Origin: Chondrosia reniformis
Taxonomy: Eukaryota; Porifera; Demospongiae; Chondrillida; Chondrillidae
Length of the DNA: 64,000 bases
Assembly: GCA_947172415.1 (NCBI GenBank)
Contig: OX359192.1
Coordinates: 5,272,501-5,336,500, forward strand
Direction: 5' to 3'
Position 1 is the stretch's first letter. Every line of letters begins with the position of its first letter. Under the pieces are notes generated by a model, which saw nothing but the letters and a program-made list of their open reading frames with translations, was not told the origin of the DNA and ran no database searches. A program made the translations under genes and the position numbers. Positions 32,401 through 44,749 of this stretch are shown piece after piece.

Positions 32401-35400
32401 TGTACAATCTCTGTGGAGATGTTAGTCTTGCTAACTATCGACACGTTCAGTACGAAGCAAAGCAGGCCCTAACACTGTTGGATGATAGAGCTATCAACAG
32501 TTTTGAGATGCTCTTTATGACTCCAGTCAACTTCTACGAAAGTTGTCATCTCCTATGTTGGTGAGAATACATCTCCTCTCACGTAATCATCCTCACTCCT
32601 TTTATATTCAAAATGGTATTGTGTATGTATATAATCATACTATACTTATTTCAGGTTTCAAGTATGTATGTTAGGTAATAAAGTTAGAACTACTTACGTA
32701 AGTGTACAACATCGGGCTTTTTATACACTATTATTATTTCAGCGCACTGTGTGCCTATATACATACAGTACATATGTACACTAAGGTCCAGTTTTCCTGT
32801 GTATACTAGAATTATTTGAGCATACAATTAGATTGTTTATGAAATTACTTGAAAATTGCTTCGCAATCTTCTATTCCACATCTTCTCTAACATTCTCCCA
32901 AGTCTCTCCTTATTTATTGCCACTTCCAGAACTGTAACCTCCTTTGCATTTTCTTCCAGTCCTTCCAGCTCTTCAACCATTTTGCATTTGCCTTCTTTCT
33001 TCTTTCAACATTCCACATTTCAATAGAAAGTGTTGTACATCTTCAGCCTCTGATCCAAAGTACAAGTACAAGTTCTTTATTCTCTTCTCTGTCTCCTACA
33101 CCTTCCAGTTTATGACTAATTGAAGTGATAATCAAACCACAAGTAAATTTATATAGCCATCCTCAAATATCATGAAGAGGAAAAACACAAAAGAAGCAAT
33201 TGCTTGGGATCTAACCCCGGTTAAAACCACTTGTGCCCTACCACTGAGCTACAAGTGCAATAGCAATGCTTCCCATACCTATAAACATCAAGCTTTAATT
33301 GCTAGTGTCTCTTGCTATTTTGGTAGCTTAATTAAGGGTAATTCATCTAAGTAGATACATACATACATACATACATACTTTAGTGTTTGAACTATTGATA
33401 ATGTAATAAAATAATGTTTAGTAGCCATTGGTGAAGCAGTTGATGACAATATACGTACCTTTGGTAAAACTGCTATCCTACCCTGCTTCTTGTCTGTAGT
33501 ATTGACCTGTCACCATTGGCAACCAAATACTGTGAGGATCATGTGGTGGATTTGTTGGATAATGTTGCTAATGTCAGAGAGAAGGTGCTCCAAGAGGTCT
33601 TGGCAGTGTTAAGAGAAGGGATGCAGCAGAGGAGTCATTTAGTAGCAGTGAAACCGCAGGAAGTAGCTAAGGTTGGTCTTAGTTCAATCGCAGTTCATGT
33701 GTTGTTTTATCAGTCTAGTTTAGCAAAGGTATAGATAGGAGAACAACCTGAAGACCTCTCATTTGCCTTACTATACATGCAGTGTACAATATAGCACCAT
33801 CCAGCATGGATGGAGAACAAGTTATGGAAGTTGTGTGTGTATGTTGAGAACAAATATCAACTAACATATAAACCTTATCTAACAATTACGTATATCCCTA
33901 AATGTTCAATAAATCATTTACTATTGACTTGAGAGGGTCATCACCATCTTATTTGAGACTCACGTATCTCTCAACATTCACAATCTTGCATTCTTTAGAC
34001 ACATGCATATGATTCCCAATATACGGTAGTACATATGTAATCATTAAAGCACTTCAGTGCCGATTAGTAGAGTAGAATGTTGTATTGTGATTAGGCCTAG
34101 CACCCAACCCAAACAAAATAATTGTACTGTATATCCCTATTTACACTATTAACATTTTATTTTGTAAACTTGTAGTGGTTAGTTTCAAAGGTGCCCACAT
34201 CAGCTAATCTTTGTGCAACTTTGGGTTTCATACTGGATGCAAGTTGTGCTTTTAACCCCTTGAATAAGGGACCACCTGCTGATTCCAAAGAGGTGTGTGT
34301 CAGTTTTGTTGCTCTGCCATTTTAAGTAACCATAGCAACTGAAGTGCAAAAGTTTATGTAGTTAATACGTATATGTACTGTATATATTTTTCATTATGAA
34401 TTTTTATTAAACAAGGCACTCCAGTTCAGTAAGTTTTGGGGAGACAAGTGTCAAGTAAGGCGGTTTCAAGATGGATCCATCAATGAAGCAGTGTTGTGGA
34501 GCAGTGAAACTATGGCTGAGAAACGCACCATTCCTCAACAGATAATAGCCCACCTTCTTAAATTGTGAATTCCTACATGCATCATTGACAATGATTGTAC
34601 ATGTCAGTTAATGAGTTTCTTCTGTATAGGCATTTTGGGATGACTGATGTAGTCTTTCCTGGTATACCATTGGAAGCTTTAATCACTTTACCGGACTACA
34701 AGACTACGTAATTTTAAATCCATCCACCCACCCATTCACCCATCCATCTGTCATCCATCCACACACCCATTCACCCATCCATCTGTCATCCATCCATACA
34801 CCCATTCACCCATCCATCTGTCATCCATCCACACATTCATCCACCCATCCATCCACCCATCCATCTGTCATCCATCCACACACTCATTCACCCATCCATC
34901 TGTCATCCATCCACACACCCATTCACCCATCCATCTGTCATCCATCCACACACTCATTCACCCATCCATCTGTCATCCATCCACACACCCATTCACCCAT
35001 CCATCTGTCATCCATCCACACACCCATTCACTCAACCATCTGTCATCCATCCACCCATCCATCTGTCATCCATCCACACACTCATTCACCCATCCATCTG
35101 TCATCCATCCACACACCCATTCACCCATCCATCTGTCATCCATCCACCCACTCATTCGCCCATCCATCCTTCCATTCAGTAAAGCTTCACTACTTAACGT
35201 ACCCTTCTACTTTAGAGAGACCATAAGAGAGGCAACAGGCGAGGAACACATTAAAGATGTGATCCAAGTATTCTCATCTCTTGCATCAGACTTAAGACGA
35301 CTGGACACTCTGCCACTCATGGTTAACACATTCCAAGGCACGTCTCCTGTATTCAGGTACACTGAGGTACGACAGTAATATCCAATCTAGAAGGAAATCT

Positions 35401-38400
35401 TTATATTGTTTCTTTTTCATTTTTGTTAGGTGTTTCCTCCTATAAAATGGAGCGGCCATATTAGTAGACAGTCTATTACAAGGCCAATAGGCAGTGCCCA
35501 ATCAAAGTGTTTCTATCCCTCATCAGTGGGCCCTGTTCCTAAGCATTTACCGGCTCTTGAAGGTAAAACTGGTTTACAAGTGTATGCTATTATTGAGATT
35601 TGAATTATACCAGCTGGCTTTTCCTGTTGTAGCTATTTGCACACTAGAATACAGTGCAAAGTGGCCAAATAACTTGTCAGCCATTTTGCATATCAAAACA
35701 GCATTCTATGCGAGAATTGCTGAAGAGCTCAGCACCGTTAAGGGAATCCTTGCATCTCCGACGTCAGACTTTGTTGATATTTTAAAGAATGGTTTTGTGT
35801 TTAGAGTGAGGATAGCGTATGAGAGGGAGGTCCTGTTGATGAAGAATGAACTTAAATTTAAGTCTGGCGAGAACCTTAAGAGGTACAAATCAGCTGTTCG
35901 CACGGCTGAGATGGAAACAATGATAAAGCCGAAGTTAACTTCAGCTTTAAGCAGGTATGTCTGCAGGAATTGGATGACTGCATATTTTAATTACTACATG
36001 CAATCATCTGGACTTTGTGTGTTTGTAGTCAACTTGACACTAAGCTATGTACCTATATTGGGCCATATATATCCATCCAATTGGTAGGATAGGACCATGT
36101 TCTTATTACATATATAGGAATCAAGTCACTTACAGTTAGCTAGAATCATATACATATATATATAGTCCAGAAAATCAAGAAATTAATGCGTGCATCTAAT
36201 TCATGCGTATTCGTGCGAGGCGTCTCAGTGCACACAAATTACATCACACGGAATTTCCCTTACGTACGAAATAATTGTGTAGCTTTACAGCGTTAAGTGT
36301 GAAAGGTAGGAGAGTTTTACCATGAGCTTACTACGGTATTTTGCGAAGGCAAAGGTGGTACCGATCTCGGAGGAGACAGGAATCGGGGAGAAACCTACTG
36401 CAGAGGCCAACAAACGTGTGGCAGAGGTACTCGAACGGCAGCAGCTAGGCCAATCCAATCGTATGCGTACAGTTACAGCACACTCGGAGGAATCTTGTGT
36501 ATGATTGTCAGTGTTATAAATACCCTAATTATGTGACCACCCAATAAATTCACATGAATTAAATCACATTACTTTTTCTAGGAATCATCTTTAAACTAAA
36601 ACTGCATGAATTTAATGCAGCATGAATTTCTTGATTTACGGTATATTGTAACTTGTACTGTATATATATACCTGCAAGTTTTGAAATATGTTGGATTTTC
36701 TGCAGCATCCACCATCAATATCCTTCCTATGGTAGTGGCGCCCGACTATGTAAGAGGTGGTTGGCATCGCAAATGTTTGCCAACCATCTGTCAGAGGAGG
36801 CAGTGGATCTGATGGTGGCTTCACTGTACATCAGCCCCGGCCCTCACTCATCACCCGCAACCCCAGAATGCACTCTTTTGAGATTTCTGAAATTATTTAA
36901 AGATTTTGATTGGAATTCGAAACCACTTATTGTTAATATCAATGGAGATATGACAGGTTAATTAAAATTAATTAAATCAACATACGTACAATTCTTTGTA
37001 TTTATAAGTCACAGCATGTAATATAATAAGGATAATATGTCAGTTGCTCAATTATGTAACAAATTAGATAGAACATTACCTGAGGAAATAACAATGTTCT
37101 TTATATTATCTTCTGGATGAAACATCTTTTGACTTTTTGAGCGTCCAAAGATGCAGTTTTGGTATATATTTTGATCAAACGTTTCAACCTCAAGGGTCTT
37201 CATCAACAGCTCACCCTCAAGGTCGAAACATACTCACCCTCAAGGTCGAAACATTTGACCAAAAGATATACCAAAACAGTCTTTAGACACTCAACAAGTG
37301 GAAAGATGTTCCATCCAAAAGATACATACATTCAATACAGTTAGAAGGAATCTTTTTTTATTATTCGTTATATTATACCACAATATTATTTGGATTGTAT
37401 ACAGATCTTTTTGACCCTTTTTTAATTTTTTAGCTACTGATATTGCTGAAGCTGAAGAGTGTTTCAGTGTGCAGCGAGCTAGCCTCCCTGCCATGGTAAT
37501 ACTCTCTCCCTACAACAAGCAGGAGCCCTATTGGACTAAGGAGAAACCACTTGATCCTGTTTTACTGCACATGCAGCTCATAGCCAAGAAAGCTTATGAG
37601 GTCTTGTTAAACCAATTCTACTTGTGCAAGGAAGGAAGGATCAGAAGTGAAACAGCATCCCTTGACTTTAAAGTGAGTTCTTTTATAATAGAGAATATCG
37701 GTCTGTGTGTAATTATTGTTGTTGGTATATTTTCTTCTTGCAGCAAATCTTTAGGTCGTCTCCATCTGCTTTTGATGCAATGATTTATCTTAATCCCAAA
37801 TGTTTATCACGGAGGCATCATGGTGTTGATTGGATGGAAATGCCCAGTAAAAAGGCCAGCTTAGAAGTATACCACCATTTTCCTGTTGTTGACTTTGATC
37901 CAGTTCAAAATTACTTAATTGAATTAGAAGTGAGATTCTACATCAATTATATACATGATTAGATTTGACTTTATAGTAAAGCAGTATACGTGATATATTT
38001 TGGCTACATGATTAATATGACTATTCAGTAGTTCAAAGAATTGTAGATTAGAATAATTGAAATGATCTTGTTCTAAACAAACAATTTGCTAATTACAAGA
38101 GTTCATTTGTTCTAAATAAAGAGTGATGATAAAATACGATTAGCTGAAAACTATAGATTTTTGAAAATTTTATCTTCCTTAATAGAGTGATTTTTCAGCA
38201 GTTCTGTAGCCTTAAAATTCTACTATTTATAGGGAGTGTACTCTGAGTATGCTGCGTTCTTCTATGATAAATATGGAGGGAGCAAAATTGGGATCATCTG
38301 GAAACCAAACATCAACAAGCCCCGACCCTTCAGAGTTAGTATCTCTGAAGCTGAAGGAGTTGACTTCTTGTAATGTTATGTATGTTTCATGGCAGGTGTC

Positions 38401-38904
38401 AAAGGAAGTTTGTATGAAGGAAGTAGAGAAAAAAGGAAAGAAAAAGAAGCCCAAAGTTAGTCTTAATTATGATAAGCTATCACTTCATGTAGGAATATTT
38501 GTTTCACTGCTTCATCATACGTACGTTTCTTGTATTTATGAAATCTAAAGGGTGGGCTTTATGTTCTTAATACATTTAGTAATATACTCTGTTCCAAGGA
38601 GGAGTGATTATGTGTTCAGAGACTTTCCTTTTAAGTCACTGAGTATGATTAAATTTCAGGTGCATTTTTGAGTGTAACTGATGTGATTAAGTAATTGTCA
38701 CCCTACAGTAATGCTCTACAGTTGATGTTACAGATGATGTTATAATTGAGACTGTGGTGTCATAATTATCATCATTCTATTTGCTATTAGACCAAGGACC
38801 AGATAGAAGTAGTGACTGATGTAGAAGCCATTTTACAAGATTTTCACCTTTTGGGTCATGGACTAGTCACCTTGATAGAGGTGTTAAGGCATCCTGAGGA
38901 ATAG
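29488..38904 (+). CDS. NOL6: Nucleolar protein 6 (UTP22 homologue)
   Basis: NOL6/UTP22 is a nucleolar component of the small-subunit processome in 18S rRNA maturation. I could join 22 exons in phase to about 1207 residues (human 1146): 29488-29538, 29603-29935, 29996-30118, 30186-30365, 30439-30607, 30970-31113, 31290-31444, 31798-31974, 32343-32560, 33500-33671, 34176-34292, 34416-34564, 34630-34707, 35216-35366, 35430-35562, 35633-35954, 36706-36956, 37434-37672, 37744-37929, 38233-38334, 38396-38455, 38791-38904. Strong matches to human include [129 protein letters not shown] and a C-terminus [20 protein letters not shown]. The start [13 protein letters not shown] is basic, fitting nucleolar targeting. 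Weakest joins are exons 3-4 (donor gttaga) and 20-21. Confidence 0.94.
31135..31252. repeat. CATC microsatellite in a NOL6 intron
   Basis: Imperfect catc/cacc tetranucleotide run (catccatccatccacccacc and variants) right after the donor at 31114. Confidence 0.9.
32040..32240 (-). repeat. Dispersed hammerhead repeat, copy 4
   Basis: Family landmarks catagggaactaaacctagt and gccagacagctgtttctggg in NOL6 intron 8, with a short ccttttt tract in place of the longer pyrimidine run. Confidence 0.85.
32155..32205 (-). ncRNA. Candidate type I hammerhead ribozyme, copy 4
   Basis: Minus strand: CCAGGGTCA - CTGATGA - agagtggaattccca - GAAA - CAGCTGTC - TGGCTC. Core and cleavage triplet are intact, but one stem II base differs (GAG against CCC), so stem II is weaker than in copies 1, 3 and 6. 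Confidence 0.55.
32855..33085 (-). mobile_element. LINE 3'-region fragment in a NOL6 intron
   Basis: The minus strand translates in short pieces to [20 protein letters not shown] and similar, resembling the Cys/His knuckle tail of the LINEs at 10.3 and 46.2 kb ([22 protein letters not shown]). Frames are interrupted and nothing of the reverse transcriptase remains. Confidence 0.55.
33106..33300 (-). repeat. tRNA-like hairpin repeat (SINE-like), copy 2
   Basis: The left flank aagtgataatcaaaccacaa is shared with copy 1. On the minus strand it reads TAGCTCAGTGGTAGGGCACA (A box) then CGGGGTTAGATCCC (B box GGTTAGATCCC, one base from GGTTCGATCCC). Spacing of the boxes is tRNA-like. The right flank gcaatgcttccc is also shared. 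Confidence 0.65.
33350..33379. repeat. TACA microsatellite
   Basis: gatacatacatacatacata run immediately after the tRNA-like repeat. Confidence 0.8.
34722..35172. repeat. 35-bp minisatellite (catc-rich) in NOL6 intron 13
   Basis: Unit around tgtcatccatccacacaccc repeats every 35 bp for about 12 copies with small internal deletions. It fills nearly the whole intron between exons at 34707 and 35216. Confidence 0.93.
36322..36504 (+). pseudogene. Short N-terminal remnant of a multi-copy sponge-type mobile gene
   Basis: 60 codons inside NOL6 intron 16: [20 protein letters not shown] ... [14 protein letters not shown], then stop. From memory, proteins beginning MSLL(R/K)FF with an ANxxVxxVL stretch are abundant, transposon-linked sequences in sponge genomes; this looks like such an N-terminus cut short. 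It is not part of NOL6, whose flanking exons join in phase across it. Confidence 0.4.
37114..37316. repeat. Foldback element with ~80-bp inverted arms in a NOL6 intron
   Basis: Left arm starts ggatgaaacatcttttgact; the inverse complement of the right end reads ggatggaacatctttccact. The arms stay alignable through gttttggtatat to cctcaaggg at the tip. No coding content. Confidence 0.8.
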
Positions 38905-39284
38905 ATATAGTTTTGTTTACAAATTTGCTATGCTGTAAGAATCATTTAATGACAGAACTGCACTCTCCATAGGTATAGGCTGGGATTGAAATGAAATTTA
39001 CAGCCAATTATTATATATATATATAAGGGATTGTCTCCTGCAAAATGTTTTGTTTATTATGAACTAAAACATACATACATACGTACGTACATACATTGCC
39101 AGTTAATAAGCATTCAGTTACACCTAGAACATGTGGTATACATATTAATACTGTCAAGAACGGCTTTTGGTAGCATTCATGCATGTATCCAAATGATGCA
39201 AAAACTGTGACCAATATTGGGTAGGATATGTAAAATATCAGTATCTCCTTGCTTCTCCTATTTCTGCTTCTCTTTCTTAACATA
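38905..39284. other. Intergenic stretch after NOL6
   Basis: AT-rich with a tacatacatacg run near 39070; no gene signal. Confidence 0.4.
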
Positions 39285-39485
39285 CATTCAAGATAAAGAA
39301 AAAGACAAAGACTCCCAGGATCACTCATGAAGGGTGGAATTCCCAGAAACGGCTGTCTGACCCAGTGGAGAAGAAGATGAAAAGAAGGAAGAAAAGACTC
39401 CTGTATCTTCATCCAAAGCTCTCTTCAGGTTTAGTTCCCCTATAGGCTCTTTTATAGAATAGGCATGTAGGAAAATGGTATCTTA
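39285..39485 (+). repeat. Dispersed hammerhead repeat, copy 5 (opposite orientation)
   Basis: Here the ribozyme strand is the plus strand: ccaggatcaCTCATGAaggg ... CCCAGAAACGGCTGTCTGAC (core 39314-39367). CUGAUGA is mutated to CUCAUGA, which should abolish cleavage. The rest ends ccctataggctcttttatag as in the other copies. Confidence 0.85.
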
Positions 39486-39574
39486 GATTTTTCATAAATT
39501 ACAACCAAAAAAATTACATATAAGCATATATAGGATATATGTATACAGTATATACAGGACATGAAATACAACAT

Positions 39575-40260
39575 ACTCACAGCAATAGCTAAACCAATGG
39601 CAGGCGTGAGAAAGACAAGCTGCACCTGGCAACCAACACTAGACTGTTGAAATTACACAGGCTGTTGCAACACTAATAACAAGTGCAATTGGCCAGCTTC
39701 TATAGTTTCATGAACAATGGACACTTTTGACTGCCTGAACACAGCAGGTTGTTTTCTGATATTTAGCTGGGTATTAGTGGCTCCAGGAGGTGACTGATCA
39801 CAAGACCTTTGCAGTGGTAGAGAACTTGGCCATGGATGACCCTGTTTATTGAAGGATCGCTCCCTTTCATATACAGCATTGCCCAGAGAATACACTATAT
39901 TCCTCATTTGGTACATTTTCAGCAGGACTCATTGTCTATATTTGTCTGTTATCAACTTTTCCTTGTGGCATTGTCTGCTGGTGTCCCACTGATGAATAAG
40001 GAGGTGGAAGCAACTGGGTTGAGGTAATATCTTCTATGGCATATTGCTACTTTGAGTGTACGTATATTTGTGATTTGCTGATAATCAGAAGATTGGTATT
40101 ATAGCATTATCAGCACTAACATTAGTTGTGGAAGAATATGATGGATTTGTATGCATAGGAATGCTATAAAAACTGCTAGTGCTGTTTGGTACAGAAGTCT
40201 CAGATGTACATCTTGTTCCATGCACATTGTTATTCTGTTTATATGCTATAAGGGTATTAT
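39575..40260 (-). other. Possible minus-strand gene pieces, unrecognised
   Basis: Several minus-strand stretches look protein-like but I could not join them: AYKQNNNVHGTRCTSETSVP (about 40250-40087), LLPPPYSSVGHQQTMPQ (about 40015-39965) with a PPPY motif, and hydrophobic pieces WPIALVISVATACV (39694-39650) and VQLVFLTPAIGLAIA ending at a possible donor near 39582. A proline-rich membrane protein is conceivable. Phases were not reconciled. Confidence 0.25.
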
Positions 40261-40733
40261 AATACAAGTTGCAATTTGATGTACACAGCTGGAGATAAGG
40301 AAATAGTATAGCTACCTACCCTTGAATAAACTCCGCCCTTTTTAATTGAATCTAGTCTCCCCATGCATAGAGGTCTAGGGAATAGGCAGCCTTCTCTATT
40401 TTTTTTTCATTATATATTAGTACTTAATTGTATGAACCATAAAATTTTGTACAACTAAGATCATAGAAAGTTATGTAATTTGGATTTTTATAATATTTGT
40501 TATGCAATAATAACGCAGGTAGGACATGTGCATTTTCCGGCCGAAAACAAAATGGCCGTCGAAAACGAAGATCAAAATTAACTTGTATGTTTTCCCTTTC
40601 TTTTAGATTTCTGATAAAAGAAAAGAACTCCTTAAAGATTTTAACTAAATAACTAATGATTGGGCTTTTTTTTATTAATAGATCACGGTTAAACAGTACA
40701 GTAGTGGTCTTTAAAGATTGCTAACATGAATAT

Positions 40734-40881
40734 CTAAATTTTCACCACGTCGGCTTTTGAAATACCATTTCGTTCGGGAGATGTGCAGCTTTCTTTGGAT
40801 TTTAGATAAGAAATTTATACAAAAACCTGTACATATCAGTAACGGAAGAAGCTATCACAAGCCGACGCGGTGAAAATTTAG
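40734..40881. mobile_element. Small MITE with 23-bp terminal inverted repeats
   Basis: The left end ctaaattttcaccacgtcgg matches the inverse complement of the right end (agccgacgcggtgaaaattt) with one difference. About 148 bp, no coding content. Confidence 0.65.
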
Positions 40882-41296
40882 TTTTACCTTTTGTGAAGTG
40901 GTCCTTAAATTTTGGGAACGATAATCCATCGTTTACATGACCGCTTTTTTGAAAGAAAAAAATTCGTACGAAAATCATTCCTCTCGACAAAGTCACACTT
41001 AGGTCACGCGCTAATAATGACACAATTACAATACGTATGCAATGATTGGGCAACGTTTACATACGTATTCAGTATACGTAAGAAGACGTTTTTGTCGATT
41101 ACTGTGGTTAAAGTTAGGAGGGAATTTCGAAGCTATATAGACCGGCTAAATCTTCAGCGACTATATTCCACTCTTTCAACTGACCTCAACTTACATTGAA
41201 TTAATAATTTAGTAAGTTATATAAACATGTGCATATGTATAATAAGTTAAAGCCTATATTAAACTGCTGCCTAGGTCTTCTGCAATACTATATAGG

Positions 41297-43914
41297 GTGA
41301 TAGCTGCAATGTTCTCTGGCAATGCAGGCCTTATAGTAAACTGTGGGTTTGCCCGCACTGCTATTTATCAGCTGTATTCCAAGCAGCCTCCTAGAAGTAA
41401 AACTTCAAAACAAAGCAGACCTCAACCTGAGAAGGAAAATGAACAAAGTACTTCTAGTAAATCACCCCCTCAGAGTGATGTGGATGTGAGCATGCTAAAT
41501 GGTGAGTATAACAGTGTTGAATGTGAGACAGATGACAGCCCTCATTTTGAGTGTAATAATACTGATGTAGATGTTATCACACACAGCAATGAGAGCAGTT
41601 TTAGTACATCCTACACAGTTGATGCTGCCATGCAACCTGAGATGCTACATGGTGGTAGTGGGCCAGTAAATGAAACTAGAGCAATCTCAAAAAACCCATT
41701 ACAAGTATTTAAGGAATACTTTGCCAATATATGTAACCTAGATAAGTCAGACTTTAAAGCAGATACAAAGAAACAATCACGTTTTGATAGGCATGTAAAG
41801 AAAGTACTGGCTGCTTTCAGATCAAAATGGCATCCCACGCAAGCCCGGATACAATACATTGAAACCTTTTCACTTGAGAAGTGGCACTCAATCTCAAACT
41901 GTATTGCTTGTGCCATGAACCATGAAGACCTACAAGCAGCTATTCCCCTTAAACCTATCTTTAACTATAAGGGCGAGGAAAATTGTTATGGGGCTTCAAA
42001 AAAAGTTGCAACAGTAACTGAAAAAGAATTTGTAAAGACTCACTTTGAAAAATTCAATTCTTTCTGTAAAGAATCAACAGGAAAACCTTTTGTAGAGATA
42101 GCCATAAATCATATGGGTCCAATTAAAAAGGTTCTACAACAAACAAAAAATGAAACAATGAAAAATTGTAAGCTTGAATGTAACATAGCATTAGCAAAAA
42201 ATGCTGTGATAAATGCCCATTCACAAGATATAAGCTATTCTAAACATAACCGACAAAGACTCATGACATACTTCAATAAACCACAATCAACCCCTAAAAG
42301 GGTCGTTACTAGAACACCCCTCAGTGAAAAAGACTGTCAAAGTAGTGAACAGTTTAGTGAAATTTGTGACAAACTGCGTAATTGGGATGCAACAGATAAA
42401 TTTTCAGCTACTGATATAGCCAATCAATTCAATATAAAACGAACAGATGCCACTCACAAAATTAAGCTACTAGCTTTAGATCTTAAGGCAAATATACCTG
42501 ATTTGAAAATTATTAGCAAACCTAAAAGCACCTTAAAAAGGTTTACAAACTCACAAGTGACTATGCCAGCACCCCCAAATTGCAAAAAATTAAAGAAGCA
42601 AGAAAAAGAACTGATTGAAACCAATGTTATTAGTGGTGGAATACCTTGTTGTCCACTACCTGTTACATACTATAAAAATGGTGAAAAGTATGAAAAGACT
42701 GCAACTGGACGCAAGTTTTCTCTCCTTGAAGTTAGAGAAAAATTGCTAGCCAAGCATGTAGACCTAATGTGATTGTACCCTGACAATGAAATTAGCGAAT
42801 TAAGCAAGGAGGATATATTAAACTTATTGTCTAAAGTAGCTCCTGGCTCAATTAGTGACTTTAAAGATTGCAATTTAGAAGTAATGCAAAGAAAACTTAA
42901 GCTATTTCAGCGAAACCGGGCACTGTGGGTTTGGTCTGACCACTCAGTCCTTCAGGGCTATGGTCTGGTACTAATTGTTGTAGGGATAGTTTATGACCCC
43001 CTTGTGTTCTACACGGACTCAGAACTGGCTGAGTCACACAAAACCAAAATGAATGTACAGGAATTAGTAGAGCAAGGTGAAATATACATTATGACCCATT
43101 GCTCATCATCATCAGCCGACCAAGCTGGATTAACACCTGAAAGGGTTGCTTGTCTTGACACTTTAAGTGATCCTATTACCACTGAAAGTGGTATTAAAAT
43201 CTATGACACTGTACGTTTTTTTAAGGGTGACAAACAGTCTGCCTGGTTTGAAGCAGGCATTCAGAGAGGTGGCCATTATTGTTGCATTGCATGTGACTGC
43301 CACACGTCCAATAGCTTCACTAACTTTACAAAGGCACACCACAGTAAATTAAGAGGCTTTACCAACATTCAGGAAAGAGCTACTATTGGTGTGTTTGGTA
43401 AGATTCCAAATAGAGTTAACTTTTTTGAATCACTTAATGCTGAAGAGTTAAAAAGGGAACAAAAAGGTGAGCCTCTATTTGAAAAATTTCTTTGCCAAGC
43501 CTAAGCTATATGGATCAGACCTAGGGGGAAGCACTTATACAGGTAATGCACATATTGGTAAATTTCCAGATAGACAATGAAAACCCAGTCTTTCTGTTGA
43601 TAAGCACCCTGGTAAAGATTTCTGAAATTGTGTATAGTAGTGATACCAGAAGGTGCCCAAAACAATGCCTACAATTTTATAATTGTGCCTTTTTACATCA
43701 TGAACTATATATTGACTTGTTCAAACCTCAGAGGGTATCAATACATTTTCATTCCATGCTTTTACATGGGCTAATACAACATGAGCTTGTTTGTAGTCGG
43801 TCAGTAAATGCCAAAGCAGAGGAGCGCATGTTTAAACAAGCTGCACATGCAGCCAAAAATACTGATCATAAAGTGGAAGGATTTGTGGAAGCCTTACTTG
43901 TGAGGTTACAGTAA
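41297..43914 (+). pseudogene. Decayed multi-copy selfish-gene family member
   Basis: An open frame of 491 codons (41297-42772) is followed, in the same frame, by 243 more after a single TGA (42770-42772). After the stop at 43504 a third piece (about 43546-43914) continues in another frame. The first part contains a KQSRFDRHVKKVLAAFRSKW block. The second holds WVWSDHSVLQGYGL, SSSSADQAGLTPERVACLD, YDTVRFFKGDKQSAWFEAG and a Cys-rich CCIACDCH. The third holds LHHELYIDLF and VNAKAEERMFKQA. I recall very similar proteins (SDHS...; GDKPA..FERGTQ.GG) as highly multi-copy, transposon-like sequences in Hydra, Nematostella and sponges, but do not know their formal class. One stop plus a frameshift show this copy is dead or dying. 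Confidence 0.6.
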
Positions 43915-43919
43915 TTTGT

Positions 43920-44749
43920 ATCTACATACTTCTTATACCTTATCCAAATAAGACACCTCACAGATCATACAGCCTATATAAGTCAGAGCAATATAGCTAG
44001 ATGATTCTGGGGTTGAGAAGAATGCCCAAGTCAATAATAATTAATAACAATTTTTCCAATGGTGGAAAATTCAAAGTAAGTCATACTTAAGAAGGTCACT
44101 TATAAGTAAATAACCAATTTTTATTTCCTGATCTGCATGCTGTAGAAAAACCTTTCAAAAATGGTAAAAAAACAAACAAAGCAAAGACTATAAGATTTGC
44201 CGCATATTTAATGGACTTGGGGGGTGCAAAAAGGGAGACAAGTGTACCTTTTTGCACCTCAGGGAAACTGAGATCAAACAAATGGTCAGTTTACAAACAT
44301 ATACAGAAAACACTGATTATATCTGTATACACAGTCCTTAATTTGCTTCAAGAGTTGTATTATAATTACTAGATGAAGAGTTTCCAAAAATTGTCAACCT
44401 AGGCTCACCTAGCTCAAGTAAAGTTTTGGCCAGTAAGATTGTATTTGTACATGCAAAATTAAACCTGATTTACTGAAAATTCTGTACTTTTTTCCTTCAG
44501 ATATATACACCTAGGAACATGCAACAACCACAAGAAATTTAAACTGATTTGTTTCTTTATCATGCAGTCACTGTAAATGTACGTATATATATCGTTTCCA
44601 TGGTGATTTGTTGAAGAAAGTGGAAGAAGGGCTCTGGCGAAAATGTCCCAGAAACCGACAAGCTCGCTTAGTGTTATGCCCACAACGACCACAGGTTTAT
44701 GTATTACGCCTGTACGTACTCGTGAAGTAACTAACTAACCCTAACCCTA
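43920..44749. other. Unassigned stretch between the selfish-gene remnant and the LINE
   Basis: AT-rich with a hairpin ggtgcaaaaagg / cctttttgcacc near 44223-44261. Just before the LINE is taactaactaaccctaaccc (44727-44746), a short telomere-like run. No gene signal. Confidence 0.4.

Noticed and set aside
39011..39412. 133-codon minus-strand frame
   Set aside because: It lies across hammerhead repeat copy 5 and a tacg-rich run; composition is repeat-like and there is no domain.
42770..42772. TGA between the two halves of the selfish gene as a possible selenocysteine codon
   Set aside because: No Cys or redox context (VDLM-TGA-LYPD), a further stop and frameshift downstream, and no SECIS; simple decay fits better.
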